Positions 1 through 9,084 are shown, counted from the stretch's first letter. The stretch: 64,000 nucleotides of DNA from Chryseobacterium turcicum (GCF_021010565.1 NZ_JAJNAY010000001.1:1344001-1408000), one strand, 5' to 3'. Made by a program: numbers and translations. The notes: generated by a model from the letters alone, not told the origin.

Positions 1-636
1 TGGAAGGTCTGAAGCTGAGAATTTCCAGTTTTTTTCTTGTTCGTTAATACGGTCTAGAAGTCTTTTCTTTTGTTCGTCTTTAGAAACATTCAAGAAAATT
101 TTAATGATAGTGGTGCCGTTATTGGCCAAATGTTTTTCAAAATCTCTAATACTTTCATATCTGTTGTTCCAGAATTTTTTATCAAAACTTTTTACAGAAT
201 CCCAAGTTTTTTCGCTTAAATTATATTCAGGGTGCACTTTACAGACCAAAACACTTTCGTAATGAGAACGGTTAAAAATACCAATCATTCCTTTTTGAGG
301 TAAGGCTAAATAATGTCTCCACAGAAAATCATGTGAATATTCTCTAGAACTCGGAGTTTTAAAGCTTGTCACATTACAACCTTGCGGATTTACCCCACCG
401 AAAACGTGCTCTATTAAGCTGTCTTTTCCGGCTGCATCCATCGCCTGTAGAAAGACTAAAAGCGACTTGCTTCCATCGGCGTACATTTTTTCCTGAAGCT
501 CTCTAAGTTTTTCTTTTTCTTTAATTAGCATTTGTATTCCTTCCTCTTTTGTGATTTTCCCCTTGTATGCTGTGGAAGATTTTTTTATTGAGAAGGTATT
601 TTTAACCAAAAAGTCGTCTGAGAAATTATTTTCCAT
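1..636 (-). CDS. Polyphosphate kinase 2 family protein (partial, C-terminus cut by window edge)
   Basis: Two hundred and twelve residues are visible from the ATG at 636; the C-terminal part lies beyond the left edge. The PPK2 family moves phosphate between polyphosphate and nucleotides in the cytosol. The P-loop-like segment MDAAGKDSLIEHV is at about residues 66-78 (DAAGK at 67-71), and the second nucleotide-site motif NRSHYE is at 122-127. The NRSHYESVLV form resembles the class III PPK2 enzymes, which act on AMP and ADP; that sub-assignment is an inference. A lysine/glutamate-rich helix precedes the P-loop. A tandem octamer repeat begins only four bases upstream of the start codon, which may matter for expression. 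Confidence 0.9.
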   Translation of the reverse strand, partial: MENNFSDDFLVKNTFSIKKSSTAYKGKITKEEGIQMLIKEKEKLRELQEKMYADGSKSLLVFLQAMDAAGKDSLIEHVFGGVNPQGCNVTSFKTPSSREYSHDFLWRHYLALPQKGMIGIFNRSHYESVLVCKVHPEYNLSEKTWDSVKSFDKKFWNNRYESIRDFEKHLANNGTTIIKIFLNVSKDEQKKRLLDRINEQEKNWKFSASDLP

Positions 637-640
637 GTTT

Positions 641-688
641 ATTTAATGATTTAATGATTTAATGATTTAATGATTTAATGATTTAATT
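641..688. repeat. Tandem octamer repeat ATTTAATG next to the ppk2 start
   Basis: Five perfect copies of ATTTAATG (641-680) are followed by a sixth with one change (681-688). The array ends four bases from the ATG of the minus-strand polyphosphate kinase gene, so it occupies the place of a ribosome-binding region and part of the 5' leader. Copy number of such arrays can change by replication slippage. Confidence 0.95.
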
Positions 689-760
689 CAATAGATAAAT
701 GATGATGGAATTTCAATATATGTTAACTATCTAATATCTAACAATATAAATATAACAAAA

Positions 761-784
761 AAACCGCCTCAATGGAGGCGGTTT
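761..784 (-). terminator. Rho-independent terminator after the DUF1573 gene
   Basis: A perfect 10-bp stem (AAACCGCCTC with GAGGCGGTTT) and a 4-base loop lie 20 bases past the stop codon. On the minus strand the stem is followed by a run of T. Confidence 0.9.
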
Positions 785-804
785 AAGAATTTTTTGAGTA
801 AAAA

Positions 805-1260
805 TTATTTTTTTGAAGCCAATTTAGCTGCTTTTTTCTCAGCTTTAGCGGCTGCTTTTTGTTCTGCAGGAGTTAATGGTTTTGGTTCTGGAGCGTTTGC
901 ATTTACATCACCTTTAATGTAGATTACACTTCTGCTGTTTACAGGGTCATTAGAAAATACCTCAATCATTTTGTTGAATGCTCCAGGGCTAGCAGTATTG
1001 TATCCAACTTTAATTTTCGCTGATTTTCCAGGTGCAATAGGATCTTGGCTAAATTCTGGAGTAGTACATCCACAAGCTGGTTTTACATTAGAAAGAATCA
1101 AAGGCTTATCTCCTGTATTGGTTACTGTAAAAAATCTTGTACCGTCAGAATTTGGCTTAATTTGACCATATTCATAAGTAGTTTTGTCGAATGTAATTGA
1201 TTGTGCAGATGCTAATGCAAATGTTCCGAATAATGCAATTCCTGCTAATAAGTTTTTCAT
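805..1260 (-). CDS. DUF1573 domain secreted protein
   Basis: A 151-residue protein. It has an N-terminal signal peptide (MKNLLAGIALFGTFALASAQ), a DUF1573 domain over about residues 22-125 (an immunoglobulin-like periplasmic fold with the typical ACGCT motif after KP), and an alanine/lysine-rich tail. An in-frame ATG further upstream (1305) exists, but the ATG at 1260 begins the signal peptide cleanly, and the candidate promoter at 1303-1310 overlaps the longer version's start, so 1260 is chosen. The molecular role of DUF1573 proteins is not established. The gene is divergent from valS and ends at a strong terminator. Confidence 0.88.
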   Translation of the reverse strand: MKNLLAGIALFGTFALASAQSITFDKTTYEYGQIKPNSDGTRFFTVTNTGDKPLILSNVKPACGCTTPEFSQDPIAPGKSAKIKVGYNTASPGAFNKMIEVFSNDPVNSRSVIYIKGDVNANAPEPKPLTPAEQKAAAKAEKKAAKLASKK

Positions 1261-1302
1261 ATTCTTAAAAGTTAATATGTTTGTTAGATAAATTTTGAGA
1301 AA

Positions 1303-1310
1303 CAAAGTTA
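1303..1310 (-). promoter_or_regulatory. Candidate -7 promoter element for the DUF1573 gene
   Basis: The minus strand reads TAACTTTG, an exact match to the Bacteroidetes -7 consensus TAnnTTTG, about 43 bases before the chosen start codon. No clear -33 TTG was seen. Confidence 0.6.
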
Positions 1311-1351
1311 AAAATTATTTTAATTAATGCTTACATTTTTTTACTTTAAAC

Positions 1352-1359
1352 TATTTTTG
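1352..1359 (+). promoter_or_regulatory. Candidate -7 promoter element for valS
   Basis: TATTTTTG followed by CA matches the Bacteroidetes -7 consensus TAnnTTTG, 29 bases before the valS ATG. The -33 region is not clear. Confidence 0.6.
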
Positions 1360-1388
1360 CAAATTATAAGTTATAGAAACCAGAATTT

Positions 1389-4094
1389 ATGCAGATTTCA
1401 GAAAAGTATAATCCACAGCAAACAGAACAAAAATGGTACAATTACTGGCTGGAAAACAAATATTTCCACTCAGAGCCCAACGAAAAGCCACCGTATACGA
1501 TTGTAATTCCGCCACCTAACGTCACCGGGATACTTCACATGGGGCATATGTTGAATAATACCATTCAGGATATTTTGGTCCGCCGTGCAAGAATGCAGGG
1601 CTTTAATGCTTGTTGGGTTCCGGGAACAGATCACGCTTCAATTGCTACTGAAGCGAAGGTTGTTGCTAAACTGAAGTCTGAAGGAATCAACAAATCTGAT
1701 ATTACCAGAGAAGAATTCTTAAAGCACGCTTGGGAATGGACTGACAAATATGGTGGAACAATCCTTGAGCAATTGAAAAAACTAGGATGTTCTTGCGATT
1801 GGGATAGAACCCGTTTTACAATGGAAAAGTCTCTTTCTGAGCAGGTCATTAAATCTTTTGTTGATTTATACAATAAAGGATTGATTTATCGTGGCTACAG
1901 AATGGTGAACTGGGATCCGGAAGCGAAAACCAATATTTCTGACGAAGAAGTAATCTTTAAAGAACAAAACGGAAAACTATATTTCCTTAAATATAAAATA
2001 GAAGGGACTGAAGACTTCCTTTCGGTAGCGACAACACGTCCTGAAACTATTTTTGGGGATACTGCAGTTTGTATCAATCCTAATGATGAGCGTTATGCTC
2101 ATTTGAAAGGGAAAAATGTAATTGTACCGATTGTTAACAGAGTTATTCCGATTATTGAAGACGAATATGTTGATATCGAATTTGGAACAGGGGCGCTGAA
2201 AATTACGCCGGCTCACGACATTAATGACTACGAAATCGGAAAAAAACATCAGTTGCCAATGATTGATTCTTTGGATGATGACGGAAATCTGAACGAGCAC
2301 GGATTACATTACGTAGGAAAAAACAGATTTGATGTAAGAAAGCAAATCGCTAAAGAATTAGAAGAAAACAATCTTTTGTTAAAGGCAGAAGATTATATGA
2401 ATAAAGTAGGAACTTCAGAAAGAACAGGTGCAGTTATCGAGCCTAAAGTTTCTGTTCAGTGGTTCTTAAAGATGTCTGAGATTGCAAAACCAGCTTTGGA
2501 TGTGGTAATGGATGACGAAGTAAAATTCTATCCTGAAAAATTTAAAAACACCTACAAATATTGGATGGAAAACATCCGTGACTGGAATATTTCGCGTCAA
2601 TTATGGTGGGGGCAGCAGATTCCTGCTTTCTATTACGGAGAAGGTGAAAATGATTTCGTAGTTGCTGAAAGCATCACTGATGCTCTTATTTTGGCTAAAG
2701 AAAAAACAGGAAACCAAGAATTAACGATAGATAACCTAAAACAAGACCAAGACGCTTTAGACACATGGTTTTCATCATGGTTGTGGCCAATGTCTGTTTT
2801 TGATGGGTTGAATAATCCGGATAATAAAGATATCAATTACTATTATCCAACTTCAGATTTGGTAACAGGTCCGGATATTATTTTCTTCTGGGTTGCCAGA
2901 ATGATTATGGCAGGTTTGGAATACAGAAAAGAAGTTCCATTCAAAAATGTTTATTTTACAGGAATTGTAAGGGATAAAATAGGCAGAAAAATGTCTAAAT
3001 CTCTAGGAAATTCACCCGATCCATTAGACTTAATCGAGCGTTATGGAGCTGATGCAGTAAGAGTAGGGATTATGATGAGTTCTGCAGCCGGAAACGACTT
3101 GAAATTTGATTCTGAGCAAATTGATGAAGAAGGAAATGTTTTAACTGAAAAGCAGATAAAACTGAGAATGGAAGAAGGGAAAGATGCTGTTTACACGTCG
3201 CCTCTTTGCGACTTGGGAAGAAATTTCGGAACAAAAATCTGGAATGCTTTCCGATTAATCAACATGTGGAACCATGAAGATAAGCCGGCTAATTCAACAG
3301 ACATTCAGACGATAGAATGGTTCGAACATCAATTGAATAAAACAATTGCGGAAGTGAATGATCAGTTCAGTAAATTTAGAATTTCAGATGCTTTAAACTT
3401 ACTTCAAAAATTAGTAAAAGACGATTTCTGTGGTTGGTATTTGGAAGCTATTAAACCCAATTATGGTGAAGGTATTTCTAAAGTAGTTTATACAAAGACG
3501 ATTTATTTGTTTGAGGAATTAATGAAACTGCTTCATCCATTTATGCCTTTCTTAACGGAAGAATTATGGCAGACGATTTCTGAAAGAAAAATAGAAGATG
3601 CCCTGATGATTTCTCAGCAGAGAAAAGAAGAGTCATATAACGAAGATATTATCAAGAAATTTGAGACCGCTCAGGATTTAATCTCAGGTGTTAGAAATTA
3701 CCGTCAGACAAAAGGTATTTCTCCAAAAGAAGCTGCAGAAGTTTATACCAATGCTACTGAGTTTGCCAACGAATCGGTGATTAAGAGATTGGCTAATATT
3801 TCAGAAATTCATTTCGGTACTAAAACAGATAAGCCAAGCTTTACGTTCTTGGTTGGATCTACTGAAGTTTCAATTCCTCTAAGTGAAAACTTAGATTTAG
3901 GCGAAGAAAAAACAAAAACAGAAGAAGAATTAAAATATCTAAAAGGATTTTTAATTTCTGTAGATAAGAAACTTTCTAACGAAAAATTTGTTGCCAACGC
4001 AAAACCAGAAGTGGTAGACAGTGAGCGCAAGAAACAAAAAGATGCGCAAGATAAAATTGCCCTCTTAGAAGAGAAATTGAAATCTTTAAACTAA
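1389..4094 (+). CDS. valS: Valyl-tRNA synthetase
   Basis: A 901-residue class I aminoacyl-tRNA synthetase that charges tRNA-Val in the cytosol. The HIGH motif appears as HMGH at residues 50-53 after PPPNVTG, and KMSKS is at 534-538. The editing (CP1) domain lies between them, with TTRPETIFGDTAV and the GTGALKITPAHD segment that forms the editing site. The anticodon-binding domain and a C-terminal tRNA-binding coiled coil rich in lysine and glutamate (about 835-901) are present. The length is normal for bacterial ValS. The ATG at 1389 has a consensus promoter element just upstream. Confidence 0.98.
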   Translation: MQISEKYNPQQTEQKWYNYWLENKYFHSEPNEKPPYTIVIPPPNVTGILHMGHMLNNTIQDILVRRARMQGFNACWVPGTDHASIATEAKVVAKLKSEGINKSDITREEFLKHAWEWTDKYGGTILEQLKKLGCSCDWDRTRFTMEKSLSEQVIKSFVDLYNKGLIYRGYRMVNWDPEAKTNISDEEVIFKEQNGKLYFLKYKIEGTEDFLSVATTRPETIFGDTAVCINPNDERYAHLKGKNVIVPIVNRVIPIIEDEYVDIEFGTGALKITPAHDINDYEIGKKHQLPMIDSLDDDGNLNEHGLHYVGKNRFDVRKQIAKELEENNLLLKAEDYMNKVGTSERTGAVIEPKVSVQWFLKMSEIAKPALDVVMDDEVKFYPEKFKNTYKYWMENIRDWNISRQLWWGQQIPAFYYGEGENDFVVAESITDALILAKEKTGNQELTIDNLKQDQDALDTWFSSWLWPMSVFDGLNNPDNKDINYYYPTSDLVTGPDIIFFWVARMIMAGLEYRKEVPFKNVYFTGIVRDKIGRKMSKSLGNSPDPLDLIERYGADAVRVGIMMSSAAGNDLKFDSEQIDEEGNVLTEKQIKLRMEEGKDAVYTSPLCDLGRNFGTKIWNAFRLINMWNHEDKPANSTDIQTIEWFEHQLNKTIAEVNDQFSKFRISDALNLLQKLVKDDFCGWYLEAIKPNYGEGISKVVYTKTIYLFEELMKLLHPFMPFLTEELWQTISERKIEDALMISQQRKEESYNEDIIKKFETAQDLISGVRNYRQTKGISPKEAAEVYTNATEFANESVIKRLANISEIHFGTKTDKPSFTFLVGSTEVSIPLSENLDLGEEKTKTEEELKYLKGFLISVDKKLSNEKFVANAKPEVVDSERKKQKDAQDKIALLEEKLKSLN

Positions 4095-4164
4095 ATAATT
4101 TGAGAATTTGAAAATGGAATAATTTGAAAATAGCACAAATTAATTTTCAAGTTCTCAAATTATT
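4094..4164. repeat. Imperfect long inverted repeat between valS and the DUF4241 gene
   Basis: Arms 4094-4114 and 4144-4164 are complementary over 21 bases with one mismatch, and begin at the last base of the valS stop codon. The unit AATTTGAAAAT recurs inside it and again in the gaps at 26507-26561 and 27860-27925, so this is a dispersed intergenic palindrome family rather than a simple terminator; there is no T-run. Confidence 0.8.
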
Positions 4165-4183
4165 ACATTTTCAAATTAAAATA

Positions 4184-4825
4184 ATGACACACTTAGAAAA
4201 CATACAAAAACTTTTTTCAAAAGACTTCGTAGAAAGCCCATTATTGGAAAGTTTTGAAGTGGGAAAAATATATCTTTCCACAGGAAAATTGATTGCCTGC
4301 GATCCTTTGATTACAAATGATATGCAACCTTTTACGACTCAATTTCCTAAAGGAGACTTTCAGGTTTTATTGCACAAAGAAACTGAAAGCAATTGTGTAG
4401 CCTATGCCGAGATTATTTTTAGTGATGCCAAAATTACATCATGGAAAATGGCAACTACCAAAGAGCAAAATATAAAAGATTTAGCAGAGGGTGAAGTTTT
4501 CGGCTACCCTGTAGAAAGCGGAATGGGATGTTTTATGGATGCTCAAACTCAGGAGCAGCTTAACCTTCATGAGCAGAAACTTTTCCAAAGAAAAGGAGAC
4601 GATTTTATGGGAATTTATGAAGAGTTTTTTCATGATCATTTTTTTGATGAAAACGGGGCTATCGATCAATTTGCATTTTTAAAACCTAATGAAGAAAATC
4701 CGGGAAATATTTTTGCTTTTGAAACAGGCTATGGCGAAGGTTTTTACGCAAGCTATATAGGATTTGACAAAGAAAATAATCCTGTAAAAATTATTACTGA
4801 ATTTATTGAGATATTAGTCAGTTAA
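4184..4825 (+). CDS. DUF4241 domain protein
   Basis: A 213-residue soluble protein without signal peptide. It shows the family pattern: STGKLIACDPL near residue 40, a central FGYPVESGMGCFMDA segment near 115, and a C-terminal FETGYGEGFYASYIGFD stretch. DUF4241 proteins have no settled function. The ATG at 4184 is preferred over an in-frame ATG at 4124, because the longer version would translate the intergenic inverted repeat. It follows valS on the same strand and may be co-transcribed with it. Confidence 0.82.
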   Translation: MTHLENIQKLFSKDFVESPLLESFEVGKIYLSTGKLIACDPLITNDMQPFTTQFPKGDFQVLLHKETESNCVAYAEIIFSDAKITSWKMATTKEQNIKDLAEGEVFGYPVESGMGCFMDAQTQEQLNLHEQKLFQRKGDDFMGIYEEFFHDHFFDENGAIDQFAFLKPNEENPGNIFAFETGYGEGFYASYIGFDKENNPVKIITEFIEILVS

Positions 4826-4880
4826 AATTGCTTACATTTAAATGGTAGTTTTTAATTAAGAAAACGATTAAAATACGATT

Positions 4881-5768
4881 ATGAACTTTTCTTCAGAGCA
4901 TCCAAAAATTGTCGTTATTGGCAGTTGTTCGCTAGATTTAATACTGTATACTGATAAAATACCGTTTTGTAATGAAACGGTGATTGCTCGCCATTCTGAA
5001 AACTTTTTTGGTGGAAAAGGCGCCAATCAGGCAGTGGGTACAGCAAGATTGGGAGCCAATGTTCATTTTGTGGGTTGTGTAGGGATTGATCCTTTGGGGC
5101 AGCAAATCATGCGTAATCTTGTCAATGAAAATGTGAATGTAGGTTTTGTATACGAAACAGATCAGGAGGCTACCGGTATTGCTTATGTAACGAGTTGCAA
5201 GGGAGATTTCTCTATTGTTGTAGATCCTGCTTCCAACAAAAAATTAACCGAAAAACAGATTGATGATGCAGAGAAATACATTCACTCAGCATCTCTTATT
5301 CTTTTGCAGTTGGAAATCCCAATGGAGATTATCGAATATACGATAGCAAAAGCAAAAGGTCTTGGTAAAATGATAGGTCTGTATGCATCTCCAGGTGCAA
5401 AATTAAGTGATCATCTATTAGATCAGGTTGATTTTATCGTTGCCCGAAGCAATGAGCTTACTGTTATTTTTGGAGAAGATAAAAGAGAAGAAATTTTCAA
5501 AAAATATCTGAATAAACTTTTTGTGAGAGACGAAACCAATTCTACCATTTATTTTGACGGCACTGAAATGAAATATTTCCGTAACGAACATGAAAGTATG
5601 GTGTACAAGATGGGAATGGGAGACGCTTTTACATCTGGTTTTGCCATAGCATTGTGCCATAAAAATACCATTGAAGACTGTGTGAAATTTGGTAATCTTG
5701 TTTCATCAAAAGTTTCTCTAGGAAAAGGCGCTCAGACAGCACTTCCTTATCTTAAAGATTTGATATAG
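4881..5768 (+). CDS. Ribokinase/PfkB family sugar kinase
   Basis: A 295-residue PfkB-family kinase, probably phosphorylating ribose or a related sugar or nucleoside in the cytosol. The substrate-binding GGKGANQA motif is at residues 44-51. The second PfkB signature appears as GMGDAFTSGFA near residue 245, where the usual GAGD is GMGD; the catalytic aspartate is kept. The NE motif of the ATP-binding region is visible as RSNELTVIFGE. The overall layout is closest to ribokinase, but no ribose transport or pentose genes are nearby, so the substrate is uncertain. A terminator-like hairpin follows. Confidence 0.82.
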   Translation: MNFSSEHPKIVVIGSCSLDLILYTDKIPFCNETVIARHSENFFGGKGANQAVGTARLGANVHFVGCVGIDPLGQQIMRNLVNENVNVGFVYETDQEATGIAYVTSCKGDFSIVVDPASNKKLTEKQIDDAEKYIHSASLILLQLEIPMEIIEYTIAKAKGLGKMIGLYASPGAKLSDHLLDQVDFIVARSNELTVIFGEDKREEIFKKYLNKLFVRDETNSTIYFDGTEMKYFRNEHESMVYKMGMGDAFTSGFAIALCHKNTIEDCVKFGNLVSSKVSLGKGAQTALPYLKDLI

Positions 5769-5825
5769 ACCCTATTTAATGCATATTGATAAATCTTTTT
5801 AATAGAGATTTATAAAACTAAAATT

Positions 5826-5842
5826 TCCACATTTGATGTGGA
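5826..5842 (+). terminator. Terminator after the PfkB-family kinase gene
   Basis: Stem TCCACA/TGTGGA with a 5-base loop is followed directly by a run of seven T. It sits 57 bases past the stop codon and just before the next gene's ATG at 5860, so it could also act as a leader hairpin for that gene. Confidence 0.65.
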
Positions 5843-5859
5843 TTTTTTTATTAGACCTT

Positions 5860-6702
5860 ATGGAAAAACTAATACTCACGACTAAAGATCAATTTCAACT
5901 GACCACCCATCTTTTTAAACCTGAAAAATCTAACGGTAAGGTTTTGATTATCAATTCTGCAACAGGTGTAAAGCAGCAGGTTTACTTTTCTTTTGCCCAA
6001 TTTTTTTCTGAAAACGGATTTACCGTCATTACCTATGACTATCGTGGAATAGGACTGTCGAAGCCTGATAGAATGAGAAAATTTAATGCTTCGATGCGAG
6101 TTTGGGGAAATGAAGATTTTAAAACGGTCACAGAGTTTATCCTCAAAAACTATCCCGATTATCGTAAGTTTTGTCTGGGACATTCTGTTGGTGCTCTAAT
6201 AGTCGGGATGAATGAAAATTCTAAAATATTTGAAAAATTTATTTTTGTGGCTACCCAAAATGCTTTTATCGGAAATCTGAAAGGGAAGACCAAATGGGAA
6301 GCTTTTTTCGGTTTCGGATTGGCACAGCCTTTTTTCACAGAGCTATTGGGTTATTTCCCAGCGCATTGGTTCGGATTGGGAGAAAGTCTTCCAAAAAATT
6401 GCGCTTATGACTGGAGAACCTTAATTTTGAACAGAAAATCAACCGGAAAATTATTGCTTAAAACCAATGATTATTCAAAAGTATTAACCCAAAAAGTAAT
6501 GGTTTTATACGCTGAAGATGATGCTTGGTTAACCGATAAAGGGGTGAAAAGTCTTCTCAACGATGTCTATTCTAATCTGAAACCTGATTATAGATTTCTA
6601 AAGACTTCAGAATCGGAAAAAGGTGAAATCGGGCATGTCAACTTTTTCAGAAGTTATAATAATAAACTTTGGAATATTATTTTAAACGAAATTAAAAATT
6701 AA
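5860..6702 (+). CDS. Alpha/beta hydrolase
   Basis: A 280-residue alpha/beta-hydrolase fold protein without signal peptide. The nucleophile elbow GHSVG is at residues 107-111, preceded by the typical YDYRGIGLSKP segment. A histidine in GHVNFFR near residue 262 is a good candidate for the catalytic base, and AEDDAW near 210 for the acid. It resembles predicted hydrolases of the COG4757 type; the substrate is unknown. A TTG 27 bases upstream is in frame but lies inside the preceding hairpin, so the ATG at 5860 is chosen. Confidence 0.82.
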   Translation: MEKLILTTKDQFQLTTHLFKPEKSNGKVLIINSATGVKQQVYFSFAQFFSENGFTVITYDYRGIGLSKPDRMRKFNASMRVWGNEDFKTVTEFILKNYPDYRKFCLGHSVGALIVGMNENSKIFEKFIFVATQNAFIGNLKGKTKWEAFFGFGLAQPFFTELLGYFPAHWFGLGESLPKNCAYDWRTLILNRKSTGKLLLKTNDYSKVLTQKVMVLYAEDDAWLTDKGVKSLLNDVYSNLKPDYRFLKTSESEKGEIGHVNFFRSYNNKLWNIILNEIKN

Positions 6703-6797
6703 GCAATTAATTCCTTTACATTGGAGGGGTGACGAAAATTTGTAAGAATTTTTGACGGGGGATTTCAACATAATTTACATTAAACTAAATTCAAAAA

Positions 6798-7442
6798 ATG
6801 AACAACACTATAGAAAATACGGTACAATTTGTAAAAGAAAAACTAGAAGGTGCAGAAGCCGGACACGATTGGTTCCACATTGAAAGAGTTTGGAAATTAT
6901 CTAAAAAAATCGCACAAACCGAAGACTGTAATCTTAATGTTGTAGAACTTTCCGCTTTATTGCACGATATTGCTGACCCGAAATTTCATAATGGAGATGA
7001 AACTTTAGCTTTAAAAATTTCAAGAGAATTTTTAGAAACTCAAAATGTTGAGGAAGAAATTATTCAGCAGGTTTTATTTATTATTCAGAATATTTCATTT
7101 AAAAATAGAGGTGAAGTCCCTCAAAATCTACCAATCGAGCTTAAAGTTGTACAAGATGCCGACAGAATCGATGCAATTGGCGCCATTGGAGTGGCAAGAA
7201 CGTTTAATTTCGGTGGTTTTAAAAATAATATGATGTATCACCCCGATATTCAGCCAAAACTTAATATGTCGAAAGAAGAATATAAAAAATCAAATGGAAC
7301 AACGGTGAATCATTTCTACGAAAAACTTTTACTGTTGAAAGATTTGATGAATACAAATGAAGGCAAAAAAATAGCCGAAGAAAGACACCAGTTTATGCTG
7401 ACTTTCCTCGACCAGTTTATGAAAGAATGGAATGTAGATTAA
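6798..7442 (+). CDS. HD domain phosphohydrolase
   Basis: A 214-residue metal-dependent HD-superfamily protein. Metal-binding residues are visible: H23 in GHDWFHIERV, H56-D57 in LLHDIAD, and D120/D122 in QDADRIDAIGAIG. The order and spacing match the YedJ-like group of predicted phosphohydrolases. It is cytosolic and the substrate is unknown. It stands alone between an alpha/beta hydrolase and a small membrane protein, with no sign of a nucleotide second-messenger pathway nearby. Confidence 0.85.
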   Translation: MNNTIENTVQFVKEKLEGAEAGHDWFHIERVWKLSKKIAQTEDCNLNVVELSALLHDIADPKFHNGDETLALKISREFLETQNVEEEIIQQVLFIIQNISFKNRGEVPQNLPIELKVVQDADRIDAIGAIGVARTFNFGGFKNNMMYHPDIQPKLNMSKEEYKKSNGTTVNHFYEKLLLLKDLMNTNEGKKIAEERHQFMLTFLDQFMKEWNVD

Positions 7443-7469
7443 GAATCTCATCAACAATCTTTAAATAAG

Positions 7470-7477
7470 TATCTTTG
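7470..7477 (+). promoter_or_regulatory. Candidate -7 promoter element almost touching the next start codon
   Basis: TATCTTTG matches TAnnTTTG and ends only five bases before the ATG at 7483, so a transcript starting there would be nearly leaderless. Confidence 0.5.
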
Positions 7478-7482
7478 CACTT

Positions 7483-8073
7483 ATGGGATTTATCATTTTT
7501 GTTATTTTTCTTTCGCTGGTTTTCTCGCTTTTTTTTTCAAAGCTGAAAAAAGGAAAATTGGGGCAGTTGGCTAAACTTTTCAGAATTGCAAGTGTTGTTT
7601 TTGCGGTTTCTGTTTTTACGTATTGGTTTATCAAAAAGTCGGTGATAGGGGTTGTAAACAATTCGTTGTCATTGCAGGTGATTAATAAACTTCCGCAGCC
7701 TCTTGATTTTTATGTTATCAACCTTAATAATCTGGATAAAAATACGCCTTTAGAAACCAAGCACATCGGAAAAATCCGTCCAGAATATTATAGAGTAGAG
7801 TATCTGAAGATGAATAAATCTGATGAATACTGGGTTGCCGGATATTTGGGAAAAAAAAATCTGGTTTATTTTTCGCAACATTCTGTTCCCAATAAAAATA
7901 TAGATCAGATGATTGAGGTGAAAAACTACATCAATCAAAGTGAAAAACTTTCTGCAATAGCAAAAAAAGAAATTGAAGAAGACAATTACCAAAATATGGT
8001 GATGGGAATTTGGGTAACCTTGTGTTTTCTTTTACTATTCCTCAATTTTGTTCTTTTGGTAAGAAAAAAGTAG
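7483..8073 (+). CDS. Small membrane protein of unknown function
   Basis: A 196-residue protein with two hydrophobic segments near the N-terminus (about residues 1-18 and 33-55), a polar middle part (about 60-160) that probably faces the periplasm, and a C-terminal membrane helix (about 168-192) ending in RKK. I recognise no domain. The arrangement suggests an inner-membrane protein with an exposed central domain. It has its own candidate promoter and no close partner gene. Confidence 0.7.
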   Translation: MGFIIFVIFLSLVFSLFFSKLKKGKLGQLAKLFRIASVVFAVSVFTYWFIKKSVIGVVNNSLSLQVINKLPQPLDFYVINLNNLDKNTPLETKHIGKIRPEYYRVEYLKMNKSDEYWVAGYLGKKNLVYFSQHSVPNKNIDQMIEVKNYINQSEKLSAIAKKEIEEDNYQNMVMGIWVTLCFLLLFLNFVLLVRKK

Positions 8074-8090
8074 ATTAAAATGAAAAATAA

Positions 8091-8122
8091 TTTATCACGC
8101 AGATTTTACTGATTAAGTAGAT
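8091..8122. repeat. Copy of a dispersed CGCAGATTTT stem-loop repeat
   Basis: The segment resembles the left arm of the better preserved stem-loop at 53216-53279 (shared core CGCAGATTTT.CTGATTAAG.AGAT). The right arm here (about 8143-8165) is decayed. Confidence 0.65.
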
Positions 8123-8196
8123 TTGTTTTAGTGTTTTTTATTTTCTAACCTGCATAATTATTAAGGAATACATAAAGATTAAGAGTTAGGCAAGTT

Positions 8197-9084
8197 CTAA
8201 AATAAAGTAGGTTTTTCATCTGCTAATTTCGGAACGGAAAGCTCGGTTTTCCATTCTTTATTTAGTTTTTCAATAAAATAAGCTGACAAAAGTGGTGATG
8301 CCTTTTCAATATTTTGATGAACGAAAAAATAAAGATTCTGCAAACCGTCTTTTTTCCATTGGGTAAGATGCTTCAGCCAGTCATCTAATCTTTCGTAGTC
8401 GCTTTCTGCATTGGCACCAACGTATCTGATGAATGCATTGGGCGTGGTGAGTCTCATGTGGAGCATATCTCGTCTTCCGGCTGTATCTACAATAATATTA
8501 GTGATATTGTTGTCTTCAAAAAGCTGGCAGGTTTTATCGAAAATTTCTTCATCCGTAAACCATTCTGTATTTCTCAATTCTATAGCTAAAGGAACTTCTT
8601 TCGGCCATTTATTCACAAATTGCTCTAGTCTTTCGTAATCTTTTGGTTTAAAATTATCATGCAGCTGTAGAAAAACCATTCCCAATTTCTCATCAAAATT
8701 AAGAACTGCTGTTGCAAACTGTGTCACTACATCGTCAATATTTAAAAGCCTTCTAAAATGTGAAACCGTATTGGTAATCTTTGGAAAAAATTTAAAATCT
8801 GCAGGTGTTTTTTCTTTCCATGTTAAAACTTGATCCGCACTCGGCATCCCATAGAAAGTGGCGTTTAGCTCAATAGAATTGAACTGTGTAGCGTAATAAG
8901 ATAATTCATCTTTCGTTCCTTTTGGATAAAAGCCTTTCAAATCGGTCTTATTCCATTTTGCGCAACCAATAGAAATATTTTCAAGCCCTTTTTTATTTTG
9001 AGCTAAAATTTCTTTGGTTTTAGAATGATCTTTAGGTAAGGTAAAATCTATTTGCGAAGGATCTTCTACTTGTCCGAATTTCAT
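8197..9084 (-). CDS. DUF72 domain protein
   Basis: A 295-residue cytosolic protein of the DUF72 (YecE-like) family, which adopts a TIM-barrel fold with unknown activity. The family pattern is clear: IGCAKWNKTDLKGFYP near residue 38, YATQFNSIELNATFYG near 65, the FFPKITNTVSHFRRL segment, and the ELRNTEWF strand near 170. The length is normal for the family. It is transcribed alone, opposite in direction to the preceding genes. Confidence 0.9.
   Translation of the reverse strand: MKFGQVEDPSQIDFTLPKDHSKTKEILAQNKKGLENISIGCAKWNKTDLKGFYPKGTKDELSYYATQFNSIELNATFYGMPSADQVLTWKEKTPADFKFFPKITNTVSHFRRLLNIDDVVTQFATAVLNFDEKLGMVFLQLHDNFKPKDYERLEQFVNKWPKEVPLAIELRNTEWFTDEEIFDKTCQLFEDNNITNIIVDTAGRRDMLHMRLTTPNAFIRYVGANAESDYERLDDWLKHLTQWKKDGLQNLYFFVHQNIEKASPLLSAYFIEKLNKEWKTELSVPKLADEKPTLF

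Noticed and set aside
805..1305. Longer start for the DUF1573 protein
   Set aside because: The extra residues would precede the signal peptide and overlap the candidate promoter.
4184..4825. DUF4241 protein as a secreted toxin or immunity factor
   Set aside because: It has no signal peptide and no toxin or immunity partner nearby; it follows valS and looks like an ordinary cytosolic gene.
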